The notes beneath the pieces were generated by a model. That model saw only the letters and a list, made by a program, of their open reading frames with translations, was not told where the DNA came from and did no database searches. A stretch of DNA of 64,000 nt from Nocardioides antri (GTDB lineage: Bacteria > Actinomycetota > Actinomycetes > Propionibacteriales > Nocardioidaceae): contig NZ_VUJW01000008.1 in NCBI RefSeq assembly GCF_008373765.1, positions 1-64,000 on the forward strand. The letters run 5' to 3'. The position numbers were made by a program, and so were the translations under genes. The stretch's first letter is position 1; every line of letters begins with the position of its first letter. Shown here piece after piece: positions 43,457 through 52,918 of the stretch.

Positions 43457-44902
43457 ATGAAACCGTCCGTCGCCGTCATCGGCACCGGCTTCGGCGGCAT
43501 GGCCGCCGTGATCGAGCTGAAGAAGCAAGGCTTCGACGACATCGTCGTGTTCGAGAAGGGCGACGACGTCGGGGGAGTGTGGCGCGAGAACACCTACCCG
43601 GGCGCGGCCTGCGACGTCCCGTCGCCGTTCTACTCCTACTCCTTCGAGCCCAACCCCCGCTGGCCCCACCGGTTCTCCCGGCAGCCGGCGATCCTCGACT
43701 ACATGCGCCACGTCGCGGACAAGTACGACGTCCGTCGGCACGTCCGCTTCCGCACGGAGGTCCGCGGCGCGACCTACGACGACAGCACCGGGAAGTGGAC
43801 CGTCGAGCTGGACGCCGGGGAGCCGGTCGTCGTCGACGTCCTCGTGTCCGCGGTGGGCCAGCTCTCGCGCCCGGCCGTCCCCGCGATCGACGGCGCCGAG
43901 ACGTTCGCCGGCGAGACGTTCCACTCCGCGGAGTGGAACCACGATGTCGACCTGAAGGGCAAGCGGGTGGCCGTGATCGGCACCGGCGCGAGCGCCATCC
44001 AGTTCGTGCCGGCCATCCAGCCCGAGGTCGGGCACCTGACCGTCTTCCAGCGGACCCCGCCGTACATCATCCCGCGGTTCGACCGGGAGTTCTCGCGGCT
44101 CCACCACAAGGTCTTCGAGCGGGTGCCCGCGACGCAGCTGGTCGAGCGCGGCACCTGGTACGGCGTGGTCGAGGGCCTCAGCGTCGCCTGGGTCTACTCC
44201 AAGCCGCTCGCCGCAACGATCCAGGCGATCTCGAAGTGGCACATGCGTCGGTCGACCAGGGCCAGGCCCGGTCTCTTCGAGAAGGTCTGGCCGAAGTACC
44301 AGATCGGCTGCAAGCGGATCCTGTTCTCCAACGACTACCTCCCGGCCCTCACCCAGCCCAACGTCGACGTCACCACCCAGCGGCTCACCGAGATCGTCCC
44401 CGCCGGCGTGCGCACCGCGGACGGGCTGGTGCACGAGGTCGACGTCATCATCTGGGGCACCGGTTTCAAGGCCACCGAGTTCCTCGCGCCGATGTCGATC
44501 AAGGGGAGCGAGGGTCGCGACCTCCACGACGAATGGCGCGGCGGCGCCCGTGCCTACTACGGCATGACCGTTCCGCACTTCCCCAACCTGTTCGTCATGT
44601 ACGGGCCCAACACCAACACCGGTGGCGGCTCGATCATCTACTTCCTCGAGGCGCAGGCGAAGTACCTCGGCGAGTACGTCGGCCACCTGGCCGCGTCCGG
44701 CGCCCCGCTCGCCGTGCGGCCAGAGGTCGAGCAGGAGTACGACGAGCGCATCCAGTCCCAGCTCTCCGGGAGCGTGTGGACCGGGTGCTCGTCGTGGTAC
44801 CGCAACGAGGACGGCCGGATCACGACCAACTGGCCGACCCTCGGGATCCAGTACAAGGCGCAGGCGAAGTTCGATCCTGCCGACTACGAGGTGGTGGGGT
44901 GA
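43457..44902 (+). CDS. Baeyer-Villiger type flavin monooxygenase 2
   Basis: 481 residues. FAD loop VAVIGTGFGGMAAVIEL (about 5-21), the fingerprint FAGETFHSAEWNHD (FxGxxxHxxxW), NADP loop VAVIGTGASAIQ and IIWGTGF. It is a distant paralogue of monooxygenase 1 at 37767-39275 and shares the layout VGGVWRENTYPGAACDVPS. It probably oxygenates a cyclic or long-chain ketone. ATG at 43457 has a strong GAGGAGG site; the stop and the next ATG share bases (TGATG). Confidence 0.9.
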   Translation: MKPSVAVIGTGFGGMAAVIELKKQGFDDIVVFEKGDDVGGVWRENTYPGAACDVPSPFYSYSFEPNPRWPHRFSRQPAILDYMRHVADKYDVRRHVRFRTEVRGATYDDSTGKWTVELDAGEPVVVDVLVSAVGQLSRPAVPAIDGAETFAGETFHSAEWNHDVDLKGKRVAVIGTGASAIQFVPAIQPEVGHLTVFQRTPPYIIPRFDREFSRLHHKVFERVPATQLVERGTWYGVVEGLSVAWVYSKPLAATIQAISKWHMRRSTRARPGLFEKVWPKYQIGCKRILFSNDYLPALTQPNVDVTTQRLTEIVPAGVRTADGLVHEVDVIIWGTGFKATEFLAPMSIKGSEGRDLHDEWRGGARAYYGMTVPHFPNLFVMYGPNTNTGGGSIIYFLEAQAKYLGEYVGHLAASGAPLAVRPEVEQEYDERIQSQLSGSVWTGCSSWYRNEDGRITTNWPTLGIQYKAQAKFDPADYEVVG

Positions 44903-46575
44903 TGGCGGGCCACGACTACGACGTCATCGTCGTCGGATCCGGGTTCGGCGGCAGCGTGGCCGCACTGCGGCTGACCGAGAAGGGCTACCGCGTCGGTGTC
45001 CTCGAGGCCGGCCGCCGCTGGGACGCGGAGAACATGCCGAAGACCAACTGGAACATCCGCAAGTCGATCTGGGCGCCGCGCCTCGGGCTGACCGGCCCGC
45101 AGCGGATCAGCGCGCTCGGCAAGTGCCTGGTCTTCAGCGGGTCGGGCGTCGGCGGCGGGTCGCTGATCTACGGCAACACCCTCTACGAGCCGCTGCCCGA
45201 CTTCTACCGCGACCGCGCCTGGGCCCACATCACCGACTGGCAGGACGAGCTCGCGCCGTACTACGACCAGGCGAAGCGGATGCTCGGGGTAGTGGAGAAC
45301 CCCCGCGTGGGGCCGAAGGACGAGCTGCTGCTCCAGGTCGCCCGCGACCGCGGCGTGGCCGACACCTTCCACCGGACCCAGGTCGGCGTGTTCTTCAACG
45401 ACGGCAACGAGGGCGTCGAGGTGCCGGACCCCTACTTCGGTGGTGAGGGCCCGCGCCGGGCGGGCTGCATCCACTGCTCGGAGTGCTTCACCGGCTGCAA
45501 GCACAACGCCAAGAACACCACCACGACCAACTACCTCTACCTCGCCGAGAAGCACGGCGCCGAGGTCCACCCGCTGACGACGGTGACGTCGGTCCGCAGG
45601 AACGACGCGGGCACGGGCTACGTGGTCGAGACCGAGCGCTCGAACGGCAAGCTGCGGAAGGGACGTCGTACGTTCACCGCTGAGCAGGTCGTGTTCGCCG
45701 CGGCCGCCCTCGGCACGCAGAAGCTCCTGCACCGGCTCAAGGACGACGGCACCCTTCCCGAGCTCTCGCCGCGCCTCGGCGAGCTGACCCGCAGCAACTC
45801 CGAGGCGATCATCGGCGTGCAGAGCCGGACCCGCTCCGACTTCGCGCAGGGTGTGGCGATCACGTCGTCGATCCACCCGGAGCCGCAGACCCACGTGGAG
45901 GTGTGCACCTACGGCAAGGGCCAGAACTCGATGTTCGCCCAGACCGTCCCGATGGTGGACGGCGGCGCCTTCCGGTTCCTCCGGTTCCTGCTCGGGCTCG
46001 TGCTCCACCCGGTGGCGTTCCTGCGCTCGCTCAACCTCCGGGGCGCGTCGGAGCGGTCGGTGATCCTGCTGGTCATGCAGTCGCTCGACAACTCGCTGAC
46101 CTCCTACCTGAAGGGCGGTCTGCTGAAGACGAAGCAGGGGAGCGGCGAGCCGAACCCCGACTGGATCCCGCTGGCGCACGAGATCGCGCGGGAGTACGCC
46201 GACAAGGCCGACGGCTACACCGGCAACATCGCGACCGACGTCTTCAACATCCCCGCGACGGCGCACTACATCGGCGGCTGCACGATCGGCGACTCCCGCG
46301 AGACCGGCGTGATCGACCCCTACCAGCGGGTCTACGGCTATCCCGGCCTCCACATCGCCGACGGCAGCGCGATCACCGCGAACCTGGGGGTGAACCCGTC
46401 GCTCACGATCACCGCCCAGGCCGAGCGCGCGATGGCGTTCTGGCCGAACAAGGGCGAGCAGGACGCCCGGCCGGCCCTCGGTGCGCCGTACCAGCGGATC
46501 GCGCCGGTCGCCCCGAAGCAGCCCGTCGTCCCGGCCACCGCCCCCGGCGCCCTCCGGCTGCCGGCGTCGGCCTGA
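44902..46575 (+). CDS. GMC oxidoreductase, cholesterol-oxidase-like
   Basis: 557 residues. FAD-binding [17 protein letters not shown] (about 8-24), then [20 protein letters not shown], a Cys-rich segment [20 protein letters not shown] (about 187-206) and the C-terminal [16 protein letters not shown] with [19 protein letters not shown], which hold the His active-site residues. This is the ChoD-type group of mycobacteria (Rv3409c), often called cholesterol oxidase though the true substrate is doubtful. It oxidises an alcohol to a ketone, the step just before a Baeyer-Villiger enzyme. Confidence 0.9.
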   Translation: MAGHDYDVIVVGSGFGGSVAALRLTEKGYRVGVLEAGRRWDAENMPKTNWNIRKSIWAPRLGLTGPQRISALGKCLVFSGSGVGGGSLIYGNTLYEPLPDFYRDRAWAHITDWQDELAPYYDQAKRMLGVVENPRVGPKDELLLQVARDRGVADTFHRTQVGVFFNDGNEGVEVPDPYFGGEGPRRAGCIHCSECFTGCKHNAKNTTTTNYLYLAEKHGAEVHPLTTVTSVRRNDAGTGYVVETERSNGKLRKGRRTFTAEQVVFAAAALGTQKLLHRLKDDGTLPELSPRLGELTRSNSEAIIGVQSRTRSDFAQGVAITSSIHPEPQTHVEVCTYGKGQNSMFAQTVPMVDGGAFRFLRFLLGLVLHPVAFLRSLNLRGASERSVILLVMQSLDNSLTSYLKGGLLKTKQGSGEPNPDWIPLAHEIAREYADKADGYTGNIATDVFNIPATAHYIGGCTIGDSRETGVIDPYQRVYGYPGLHIADGSAITANLGVNPSLTITAQAERAMAFWPNKGEQDARPALGAPYQRIAPVAPKQPVVPATAPGALRLPASA

Positions 46576-46592
46576 GAGAAGGAGAGACCTCC

Positions 46593-47135
46593 ATGAGCGA
46601 GACCCGCACGACGACAGCCCGCCTGGCCGACCTCGAGCCGACGTGCACGCCGGCCGAGGCGCTGGCCCTCTACGACGACCTGCCTGCGGTGCGTCCCGAC
46701 GAGATCACCGGTCGCTACCGCGGTCGCGAGCTCGGGACCGGGCACCCGATGGACGGGCTGCTCGAGCAGTCCGGGTGGTACGGCAAGCAGTTCGACGACG
46801 TCGACCACGTGCACCCGCTGCTCTTCCGGACGCCCGGCGGCGAGATCTTCCCCGTCGAGCCCCGCAAGATCCCGCTCGGCATGGTCGACAAGGTGCCGCA
46901 GGCGGTCGTGTCCCGGTCCAGGTCCGCAGTGGGCGCGCTCAAGCCGGCGTTGCGCACCTCGAAGCATCGCGCGCGCCTCCGGGCGGTCGAGCACCGCGGC
47001 GTGGTGACCGCCGCGATGGTCTACGACCACCTGCCGATCATCGACGTCTTCCGCCGCGTGGACGACGACACGCTCCTCGGCGTGATGGACCTGAGGGGCG
47101 CTCCGCCGTACTTCTTCGTCCTGGCGAGGGACTGA
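46593..47135 (+). CDS. DUF4334 / GXWXG domain protein
   Basis: 180 residues. The N-terminal part (about 35-85) has [20 protein letters not shown] and [11 protein letters not shown]-like GXWXG features, and the C-terminal part (about 120-180, [20 protein letters not shown] then [19 protein letters not shown]) is DUF4334. Such proteins are seen beside monooxygenases and dehydrogenases for lipids and terpenoids, and are thought to bind a hydrophobic ligand. Function unproven. ATG with a GAAGGAGAG site, 17 bases after the GMC gene. Confidence 0.85.
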   Translation: MSETRTTTARLADLEPTCTPAEALALYDDLPAVRPDEITGRYRGRELGTGHPMDGLLEQSGWYGKQFDDVDHVHPLLFRTPGGEIFPVEPRKIPLGMVDKVPQAVVSRSRSAVGALKPALRTSKHRARLRAVEHRGVVTAAMVYDHLPIIDVFRRVDDDTLLGVMDLRGAPPYFFVLARD

Positions 47136-47138
47136 CCG

Positions 47139-47939
47139 GTGACGCCGGACCAGCTCGCCCACGCGGACCTGCGGCTCGACGTCGACGGGGCGGTCGCGAC
47201 GATCACCCTGGATCGACCCGAGGCGCGCAACGCCCAGCGGCCCCGGATGTGGGCCGGGATCGCGCAGGTCCTCGAGGAGCTCGGCCCGGAGGTCCGCGTC
47301 GTGGTGCTCCGCGGCGCCGGCGGAACGTTCTCGGCCGGGCTCGACCTCGGTCTGCTCGACCCCGGCAGGACCGACGAGGAGGGCAGCTTCGTCGCCACGC
47401 TGGCGCTGGACGACCAGGCGATCATCGACCAGATCGACGTCTACCAGCGACCGTTCGCCCTACTCACCGACCCCCGGTTCATCACGATCGCCGTGGTCGA
47501 GGGGCACGCCATCGGGGCGGGGTTCCAGCTCGCGCTGTGCTGCGACCTGCGGATCGTCGCCGAGGACGCCAGGCTCTGCATGAAGGAGTCGGCGCTCGGC
47601 CTCGTGCCCGACCTGGTCGGCACCAAGCCGCTGGTCGCGGCGGTGGGCTACGCCCGGGCGCTCGAGATCTGCGCCTCGGCGCGCATCGTCACCGGTGCGG
47701 AGGCGGGGGAGATCGGCCTGGCCCAGGTCGTCGTGCCTGCTGCCGACCTCGACGGCGCGCTGTCGGCCACTGTCGACGCGCTCACGGCTCACCCGCACGG
47801 TGCCGTGACCGCCACCAAGCGCCTGCTCCAGGACGCACCGGCGCGGACGATCGAGGAGCAGCGGCTCGCCGAGCGAACCGCCCAGGTCGCGCGGTTCCGC
47901 GAGCTCGCGGCCGCGTTCAGCCCGGCCGCGGGCGGTTGA
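47139..47939 (+). CDS. Enoyl-CoA hydratase/isomerase family protein
   Basis: 266 residues of the crotonase fold. Oxyanion-hole parts [13 protein letters not shown] and [17 protein letters not shown] are clear. In true hydratases one catalytic Glu is in the second part (GGxELAM); here it is Gln (GFQLAL), while the other Glu is kept in [11 protein letters not shown]. This suggests an isomerase or a different crotonase reaction rather than plain hydration. It is the last gene of the second half of the cluster, three bases after the DUF4334 gene, and connects the pathway to beta-oxidation. Confidence 0.87.
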   Translation: MTPDQLAHADLRLDVDGAVATITLDRPEARNAQRPRMWAGIAQVLEELGPEVRVVVLRGAGGTFSAGLDLGLLDPGRTDEEGSFVATLALDDQAIIDQIDVYQRPFALLTDPRFITIAVVEGHAIGAGFQLALCCDLRIVAEDARLCMKESALGLVPDLVGTKPLVAAVGYARALEICASARIVTGAEAGEIGLAQVVVPAADLDGALSATVDALTAHPHGAVTATKRLLQDAPARTIEEQRLAERTAQVARFRELAAAFSPAAGG

Positions 47940-47986
47940 GCCCGGCCACCCGTCGACCGGTGTGCGGACCGCTCCCACCTGCGTGG

Positions 47987-47992
47987 CAGAAT
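47987..47992 (+). promoter_or_regulatory. Possible -10 element for sigA
   Basis: CAGAAT in the 125-base gap before sigA, with TGCGGA about 18 bases upstream. This is a weak match to the SigA consensus; the rest of the gap shows nothing else. Confidence 0.3.
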
Positions 47993-48064
47993 GGGGTCTG
48001 CGGTCTTGACGCCTCCGGGCTTCGCCGCGCCCTACCGCCAGTTTCTGCGTATCGAGAGGTGTTC

Positions 48065-49549
48065 GTGTCGTCGAACGCACGCAAGGTCCCCGCTGCGGTG
48101 CTCGCGCACCCTTCCATCGTCGCCCTCATCGATCGGGCCACCCCGATGGGCAGCGTGAGTCCTGAGGAAGTCCGGCAGGCGTGCGCCGACGCCGACGTCG
48201 CCGCGCCTCACCTGAAGTCCTTCCTGGGCCACCTCGCCGGTCTCGGGATCGCGGTCGCCATGCCGGCGTCCGGCCGCGCCGTGGCCGCGACGAGCACGCG
48301 CAAGACCGCCACCGCGAGCACGGCCAAGAAGGCGCCGGCCAAGAAGGCCGCCGCCGAGGAGCAGGAGTTGGCTCCCGCCAAGAAGGCCGCGCCTGCCAAG
48401 AAGGCCGCCGCCAAGAAGGCGACGCCGGCGAAGAAGACTGCCGAGGCCGCCGCTCCCGAGGCCGAGGTCCCGGTCCTCGGCCCCGACGGCAAGAAGATCC
48501 TGCCCGACCTCCCCGACGAGCAGTTCGAGAAGGACGTCAAGTCCGACCCGACGATCGTGGAGGACGAGAAGGAGGCCTCCTTCGTCGTCTCGGCCGCCGA
48601 CGACACCGACGAGCCCGAGCAGCAGGTCATGGTGGCCGGCGCGACCGCCGACCCCGTCAAGGACTACCTCAAGCAGATCGGCAAGGTGCCGCTCCTCAAC
48701 GCCGAGATGGAGGTCGAGCTCGCCAAGCGGATCGAGGCCGGCCTCTTCGCGGAGGAGAAGCTCGCCAAGGGCACCAAGATCACCCCGAAGAACCTCGAAG
48801 AGCTCGAGTGGATCGCCGAGGACGGCCGTCGCGCCAAGAACCACCTGCTCGAGGCGAACCTCCGGCTCGTCGTCTCGCTCGCGAAGCGCTACACCGGCCG
48901 CGGCATGCTCTTCCTGGACCTGATCCAGGAGGGCAACCTCGGTCTCATCCGCGCGGTGGAGAAGTTCGACTACACCAAGGGCTACAAGTTCTCGACGTAC
49001 GCCACCTGGTGGATCCGGCAGGCCATCACCCGCGCCATGGCCGACCAGGCCCGCACCATCCGGATCCCGGTCCACATGGTCGAGGTCATCAACAAGCTCG
49101 CCCGCGTGCAGCGGCAGATGCTGCAGGACCTCGGGCGCGAGCCCACTCCGGAGGAGCTCGCCAAGGAGCTCGACATGACGCCGGAGAAGGTCGTCGAGGT
49201 CCAGAAGTACGGTCGCGAGCCGATCTCCCTCCACACCCCGCTCGGTGAGGACGGCGACTCCGAGTTCGGAGACCTGATCGAGGACTCCGAGGCGATCGTC
49301 CCGGCCGACGCGGTCAGCTTCACGCTGCTGCAGGAGCAGCTGCACGCCGTCCTCGACACGCTCTCGGAGCGCGAGGCGGGCGTGGTGTCGATGCGGTTCG
49401 GCCTGACCGACGGCCAGCCGAAGACCCTCGACGAGATCGGCAAGGTCTACGGCGTCACCCGCGAGCGGATCCGCCAGATCGAGTCGAAGACGATGTCGAA
49501 GCTGCGCCACCCCAGCCGTTCGCAGGTCCTGCGCGACTACCTGGACTGA
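48065..49549 (+). CDS. sigA: Primary RNA polymerase sigma factor (SigA/RpoD/HrdB)
   Basis: 494 residues. N-terminal region 1.1-like part, then a Lys/Ala/Pro-rich stretch (about 87-124, many AKKA and PAKK units) and an acidic part (about 150-190). Region 1.2 begins at [16 protein letters not shown] (about 196). Region 2 shows [37 protein letters not shown] and [17 protein letters not shown]; region 4 ends [20 protein letters not shown]. This is the housekeeping sigma factor. The GTG at 48065 follows GAGAGGTGTTC. Its stop abuts the end of the convergent amidase gene with no space for a terminator. Confidence 0.95.
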   Translation: MSSNARKVPAAVLAHPSIVALIDRATPMGSVSPEEVRQACADADVAAPHLKSFLGHLAGLGIAVAMPASGRAVAATSTRKTATASTAKKAPAKKAAAEEQELAPAKKAAPAKKAAAKKATPAKKTAEAAAPEAEVPVLGPDGKKILPDLPDEQFEKDVKSDPTIVEDEKEASFVVSAADDTDEPEQQVMVAGATADPVKDYLKQIGKVPLLNAEMEVELAKRIEAGLFAEEKLAKGTKITPKNLEELEWIAEDGRRAKNHLLEANLRLVVSLAKRYTGRGMLFLDLIQEGNLGLIRAVEKFDYTKGYKFSTYATWWIRQAITRAMADQARTIRIPVHMVEVINKLARVQRQMLQDLGREPTPEELAKELDMTPEKVVEVQKYGREPISLHTPLGEDGDSEFGDLIEDSEAIVPADAVSFTLLQEQLHAVLDTLSEREAGVVSMRFGLTDGQPKTLDEIGKVYGVTRERIRQIESKTMSKLRHPSRSQVLRDYLD

Positions 49550-50911
49550 TCAGCGGGCTGACGGGGCGACCCGCGGCCAGGGCTGGAGCTGCTCGAGCTG
49601 GGCAGCGACGGCGAGCAGGGTTGCCTCGGACCCGGGCCGCCCGACGAGCTGCACGCCGAGCGGGCGCCCCGCGCCGTCGAGACCGGCCGGCACGGACATC
49701 GCCGGCCAGCCTGCGATGTTCCACGGCGCCGCGAACGGCGCGTAGCGAGCATTGGCCTGGACGGTGGCGAGGTAGCCGCCCCGCGACCATGCCTTCGCCC
49801 TGATCGGCGGCTGGGCAAGGGTCGGCGTGAGCAGGACGTCGGTGTCGGCGAAGAACTCCTCGGCGCGGGCACGCCACCGCTCCCGCGCTCCGGGCTTGGG
49901 ATGGCCGCGCTCGGCCAGCCGCCGCCCGATCGCGACGTGCCGGGCGTTGCGCTTCTCCAGTGCCGTCGGGTCGGCGAAGAGGTCGGCGTCCGCGGCGGCA
50001 CCTGTGGTCCACAACGCGAGCGTGGTCGTCGACATCAGCGTGGCCGGGTAGCGCGGGGTCCGCTCGGCGACGCGGTGACCCGCCTCCGCGAGCAGGCGGG
50101 CGACCCGTCGCGCGGCGTCCGACCACTCCTTCGACACCGGCACACCCGCAGCAGGTGACCGGGTCGAGAGCGCGACGCGGAGCGTGCCCGGCTCGCCGAC
50201 GGTGGCGTACGACGCGTCGCCGGCCAGCACCGAGAACACCAGTGCCGCGTCCGCGACCGTCGTGGCGAGCGGTCCGTTCTCGGCCATCCCGTGCCACGAG
50301 CCCGCCCCGAGGTCGGAGGGGACGACGCCGTACCCGGGCTTCAGCCCCACCAGCCCACAGCATGCGGACGGGATCCGGATCGAGCCGAGCCCGTCGTTGC
50401 CGTGGGCGACCGGCACGGCCCCGGACGCCACCGCTGCGGCCGACCCGCCGGACGAGCCGCCCGGCGTCCGCTCGCGGTCCCACGGGTTGCGGGTGATGCC
50501 GAAGACCGAGTCGGTGGCGCCCCACAGGCACAGCTCGGGCACCCGGGTGAGGCCGACCACGACCGCACCCGCCGCGCGCAGCCGGCGCACCACCTCGTGG
50601 TTCCGGGGCTGCGGAGCGGGGTCGGAGGCGGCGGACCCGTCCCGCATCGGCTGGCCCATCACCGGGACGTTGTCCTTCACCGCGACCGGCACCCCGGCGA
50701 GGGGCAGCGCGAACCGGTCGGACCGGGCGTCGACGGCATCCGCCTCGGCGAGCGCCGCGTCCCTGCGCACCACCTGCCAGGCATTGAAGGCGGGCTGGGT
50801 GCGCGCGATCCGGGCCAGTGCCTCCTCGGTCGCCCGACGGGCGGTCATGGTCCCGGAACGGACCTGTGCGGCGATGTCGACTGCGGTGGGCGCCGTGGTC
50901 AGGTCTGCCAT
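49550..50911 (-). CDS. Amidase (amidase-signature family)
   Basis: 453 residues with the amidase signature: the Lys in LAGVPVAVKDNVPV, the first Ser in GGSSGGSAAAVASGAVPVA and the second Ser in GNDGLGSIRIPSACCG, giving the Ser-cis-Ser-Lys triad. It hydrolyses an amide; the substrate is unknown. The ATG at 50911 (ADLTTAPTAVDIA) is preferred to the further upstream ATG at 50950. It is probably monocistronic: the SpoIIE-type gene upstream on the same strand ends 69 bases away. Confidence 0.88.
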   Translation of the reverse strand: MADLTTAPTAVDIAAQVRSGTMTARRATEEALARIARTQPAFNAWQVVRRDAALAEADAVDARSDRFALPLAGVPVAVKDNVPVMGQPMRDGSAASDPAPQPRNHEVVRRLRAAGAVVVGLTRVPELCLWGATDSVFGITRNPWDRERTPGGSSGGSAAAVASGAVPVAHGNDGLGSIRIPSACCGLVGLKPGYGVVPSDLGAGSWHGMAENGPLATTVADAALVFSVLAGDASYATVGEPGTLRVALSTRSPAAGVPVSKEWSDAARRVARLLAEAGHRVAERTPRYPATLMSTTTLALWTTGAAADADLFADPTALEKRNARHVAIGRRLAERGHPKPGARERWRARAEEFFADTDVLLTPTLAQPPIRAKAWSRGGYLATVQANARYAPFAAPWNIAGWPAMSVPAGLDGAGRPLGVQLVGRPGSEATLLAVAAQLEQLQPWPRVAPSAR

Positions 50912-50980
50912 GGGCCCGACCCTAGTGGCAGGAGAAGGTGGCGGCGACACAACCCGGACGCCGCTCGGGCGTCGGTAGGG

Positions 50981-52177
50981 TCAGCCGGCGAGGCGGCGCA
51001 CGACGACGATCGTCACGTCGTCGGTCGTGAGCCGGCCCAGGGCGCTCCGCACGAGCCTCGAGGCGATCCCAGTGGCGTCGTTGTCGGTCGCTGCGGCCGC
51101 CCGGACGACCTCGAGGACGCGGTCGGGGTCGCCGTGGACGTCGAGGAACCCGTCGCTGAGGATGACCAGCATCTCGCCGGGTGAGATCCGCTCCGGGCGG
51201 GGCTCCCACGGGTCGCCGGGCGCGGCGCCGAGCGGGAGGCTGTCGCCTGACAGGCGCACCGCCCGGTCGGGACCGACGAGGAACGCCAGCCCGTGACCCG
51301 CGTCGACGTACTCCGTGGTGCCGTCGGCCGGGTCGAACCGGACGGCGAAGAACGTGACGAAGCTGCCGATCTCGGTGAGGTCCTCGTCCATGTCGTCGGC
51401 GACCCGGCGCACGCTGGCGGACAGTGTGTTGTGGGGCGACGTGCCGCGAAAGATTGCGCGGATGCCGGCCGCGAGCAGCGCGGCCTGCAGGCCCTTGCCC
51501 ATGACGTCCGCCAGGACCACCTGCACCTGCCCGGTGTTCCGGAGGACCTGCCAGTCGTAGAAGTCGCCGCCGACGGCGCCCGCCTGCTCGCACTGTCCGG
51601 CCATCTCCCAGCCGGGGAGGTCGGGGATGCCGCGGGGGAGGAGGCGTCGTTGCAGCTCCGCCCCCTGCTCCAGCTCGGCGCCCGTGGCCAGCTCCCGCTC
51701 GACCCAGCCGGCGAGGTCCCGCAGCATGGCCTGCTCCCCGACGGAGAGCTCCCGCCGCGGCGCGACGTCGACCAGGCAGAGCGCTCCGATGCGATGGCCT
51801 CCCGGCGCCCGCAGCGGGGCGCCGGCGTAGTAGCCGACGGAGCCCTCCTGGGTCACCGGGTGGCCGGCCCACGCCGGATCGGTCCGCAGATCGGGGATCT
51901 CCAACGTGCGGTCGCCCTGGATCGCGATCGAGCAGAGCGACTCCGCCCGGGGCTTGCTGGTCGACGGGGGACCGAACCGGTCGCCCGCCGCAGCCTTGGT
52001 GAACTGCCGGTCTTCGTCGATCAGGTTCACCGCGACGTACGGCACGTCGAAGATGTGCTGCGCCAGCCGCACGACCCGGTCGAAGCGCTCCTCGGGGGGC
52101 GAGTCCAGCAGGTGGAGGTCGCGTACGGCGGCGACCCTCTCCTCCTCGCTGGCGGAGCCGCCCGGCATCGCGGCCAT
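50981..52177 (-). CDS. GAF-SpoIIE serine phosphatase (RsbU-like)
   Basis: 398 residues: an N-terminal GAF domain (about 15-165: RLAQHIFDVPYVAVNLIDEDRQF, AGAPLRAPGGHRIGALCLVD) followed by a PP2C/SpoIIE phosphatase domain (about 185-398: MAGQCEQAGAVGGDFYDW, VVLADVMGKGLQAALLAAG, YVDAGHGLAFLV, SDGFLDV and TTDDVTIVVVRR), with the metal-binding Asp residues in place. Enzymes of this type remove phosphate from STAS anti-anti-sigma proteins when a signal is sensed, here by GAF. Its start overlaps the ATPase stop (ATGA), so it closes a four-gene operon. Confidence 0.9.
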   Translation of the reverse strand: MAAMPGGSASEEERVAAVRDLHLLDSPPEERFDRVVRLAQHIFDVPYVAVNLIDEDRQFTKAAAGDRFGPPSTSKPRAESLCSIAIQGDRTLEIPDLRTDPAWAGHPVTQEGSVGYYAGAPLRAPGGHRIGALCLVDVAPRRELSVGEQAMLRDLAGWVERELATGAELEQGAELQRRLLPRGIPDLPGWEMAGQCEQAGAVGGDFYDWQVLRNTGQVQVVLADVMGKGLQAALLAAGIRAIFRGTSPHNTLSASVRRVADDMDEDLTEIGSFVTFFAVRFDPADGTTEYVDAGHGLAFLVGPDRAVRLSGDSLPLGAAPGDPWEPRPERISPGEMLVILSDGFLDVHGDPDRVLEVVRAAAATDNDATGIASRLVRSALGRLTTDDVTIVVVRRLAG

Positions 52178-52596
52178 CAGGCGCCGTCGTCCGGAGTGCG
52201 GCGCCGCACCATCCGCCAGTGGTTGGCGTCGTCGTGCCGGGTGTACTCGATCTTGTCGAGGATCGCGTGGGCGAGGGGGAGCCCGCGACCTTCCTCGGCG
52301 AGCACGTCGGGCATCGTCGGGTCGAACCCGTCCGTCAGCGCCTCGCCGGAGTCGGACAGGGTCGCCTCGAGCTGGTCGGGCCGCACGTGGAGCGTGAACC
52401 GCCACCGCACCTGCCCGGACGGCACGCCGTGCTCGACCACGTTGTTGGCGATCTCAATCACCGCAGTCTCGAAGAGCATGAGGTCGGAGGGGTCGAGGTC
52501 GGGATGCTCGGCGCCGGCGCGGCCCAGCAGGGTGTGGAGGTCTTCGACGCCCTCCGGCACCGCGAACCCCTGGAGGCCGTAGCCGTCACCAGCCAT
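52177..52596 (-). CDS. RsbW/SpoIIAB-like serine kinase ATPase
   Basis: 139 residues, HATPase fold. N box FETAVIEIANNVVEHG (about 43-58), an Asp-Gly segment SDSGEALTDGF and the GRGLPLAHAILDKIEY block mark it as a GHKL-type serine kinase that phosphorylates its STAS partner and may bind a sigma factor. The DxGxG of the family is altered (DSGEAL), so ATP binding might be weaker. It lies between the STAS gene (11-base overlap) and the phosphatase gene. No sigma factor gene is in the operon, so the output may be something other than transcription. Confidence 0.88.
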   Translation of the reverse strand: MAGDGYGLQGFAVPEGVEDLHTLLGRAGAEHPDLDPSDLMLFETAVIEIANNVVEHGVPSGQVRWRFTLHVRPDQLEATLSDSGEALTDGFDPTMPDVLAEEGRGLPLAHAILDKIEYTRHDDANHWRMVRRRTPDDGA

Positions 52597-52918
52597 TGAC
52601 GGCCTCCTCGACGCTGGCGTACGGCCGGAGGATGCGGTCCAGGTTCGTCAGCCGGAGCACCGTCACGACCTGCTCGCCGGGGGCAGCGATCCGCAGGTCG
52701 CCCGAAGCCTGCCGAGCGGTCTTGAGCCCGCCGATGAGGGCACCGAGACCGGAGGAGTCCATGAACTCGATCCCCGACAGGTCGACGACGATCCGGGGGT
52801 TGCCGGCGGCCACGGTCTCGTCGATCCGGGCCTTCATCCGCGGCGCGGACACCATGTTGAACCGTCCCGAGGTGGTCAGCACGACGACACCCTCCCGCTC
52901 GCTCTGCTCGATCTGCAT
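52586..52918 (-). CDS. STAS-domain anti-sigma factor antagonist (RsbV-like)
   Basis: 110 residues covering one STAS domain. The phosphorylation region VDLSGIEFMDSSGLGALIGG holds the Asp-Ser-Ser-Gly motif; the Ser pair is the usual kinase target. Other conserved parts are VVVLTTSGRFN and NLDRILRPYASVEEAV. It should bind the ATPase next door when unphosphorylated. The start overlaps the stop of the glycosyltransferase by one base (TGATG), which ties it directly to a membrane enzyme. This gene order suggests it controls, or is controlled by, that enzyme. Confidence 0.9.
   Translation of the reverse strand: MQIEQSEREGVVVLTTSGRFNMVSAPRMKARIDETVAAGNPRIVVDLSGIEFMDSSGLGALIGGLKTARQASGDLRIAAPGEQVVTVLRLTNLDRILRPYASVEEAVNGW

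Noticed and set aside
33874-47939. A recent genomic island, suggested by the accessory gene content
   Set aside because: No integrase, tRNA border, direct repeats or visible change of base composition at the ends; GNAT and repair genes lie within it. Transfer cannot be shown from this window.
48032-49510. 492-codon open frame opposite sigA
   Set aside because: Leu/Gly/Asp-rich shadow of a housekeeping gene with no motif of its own.
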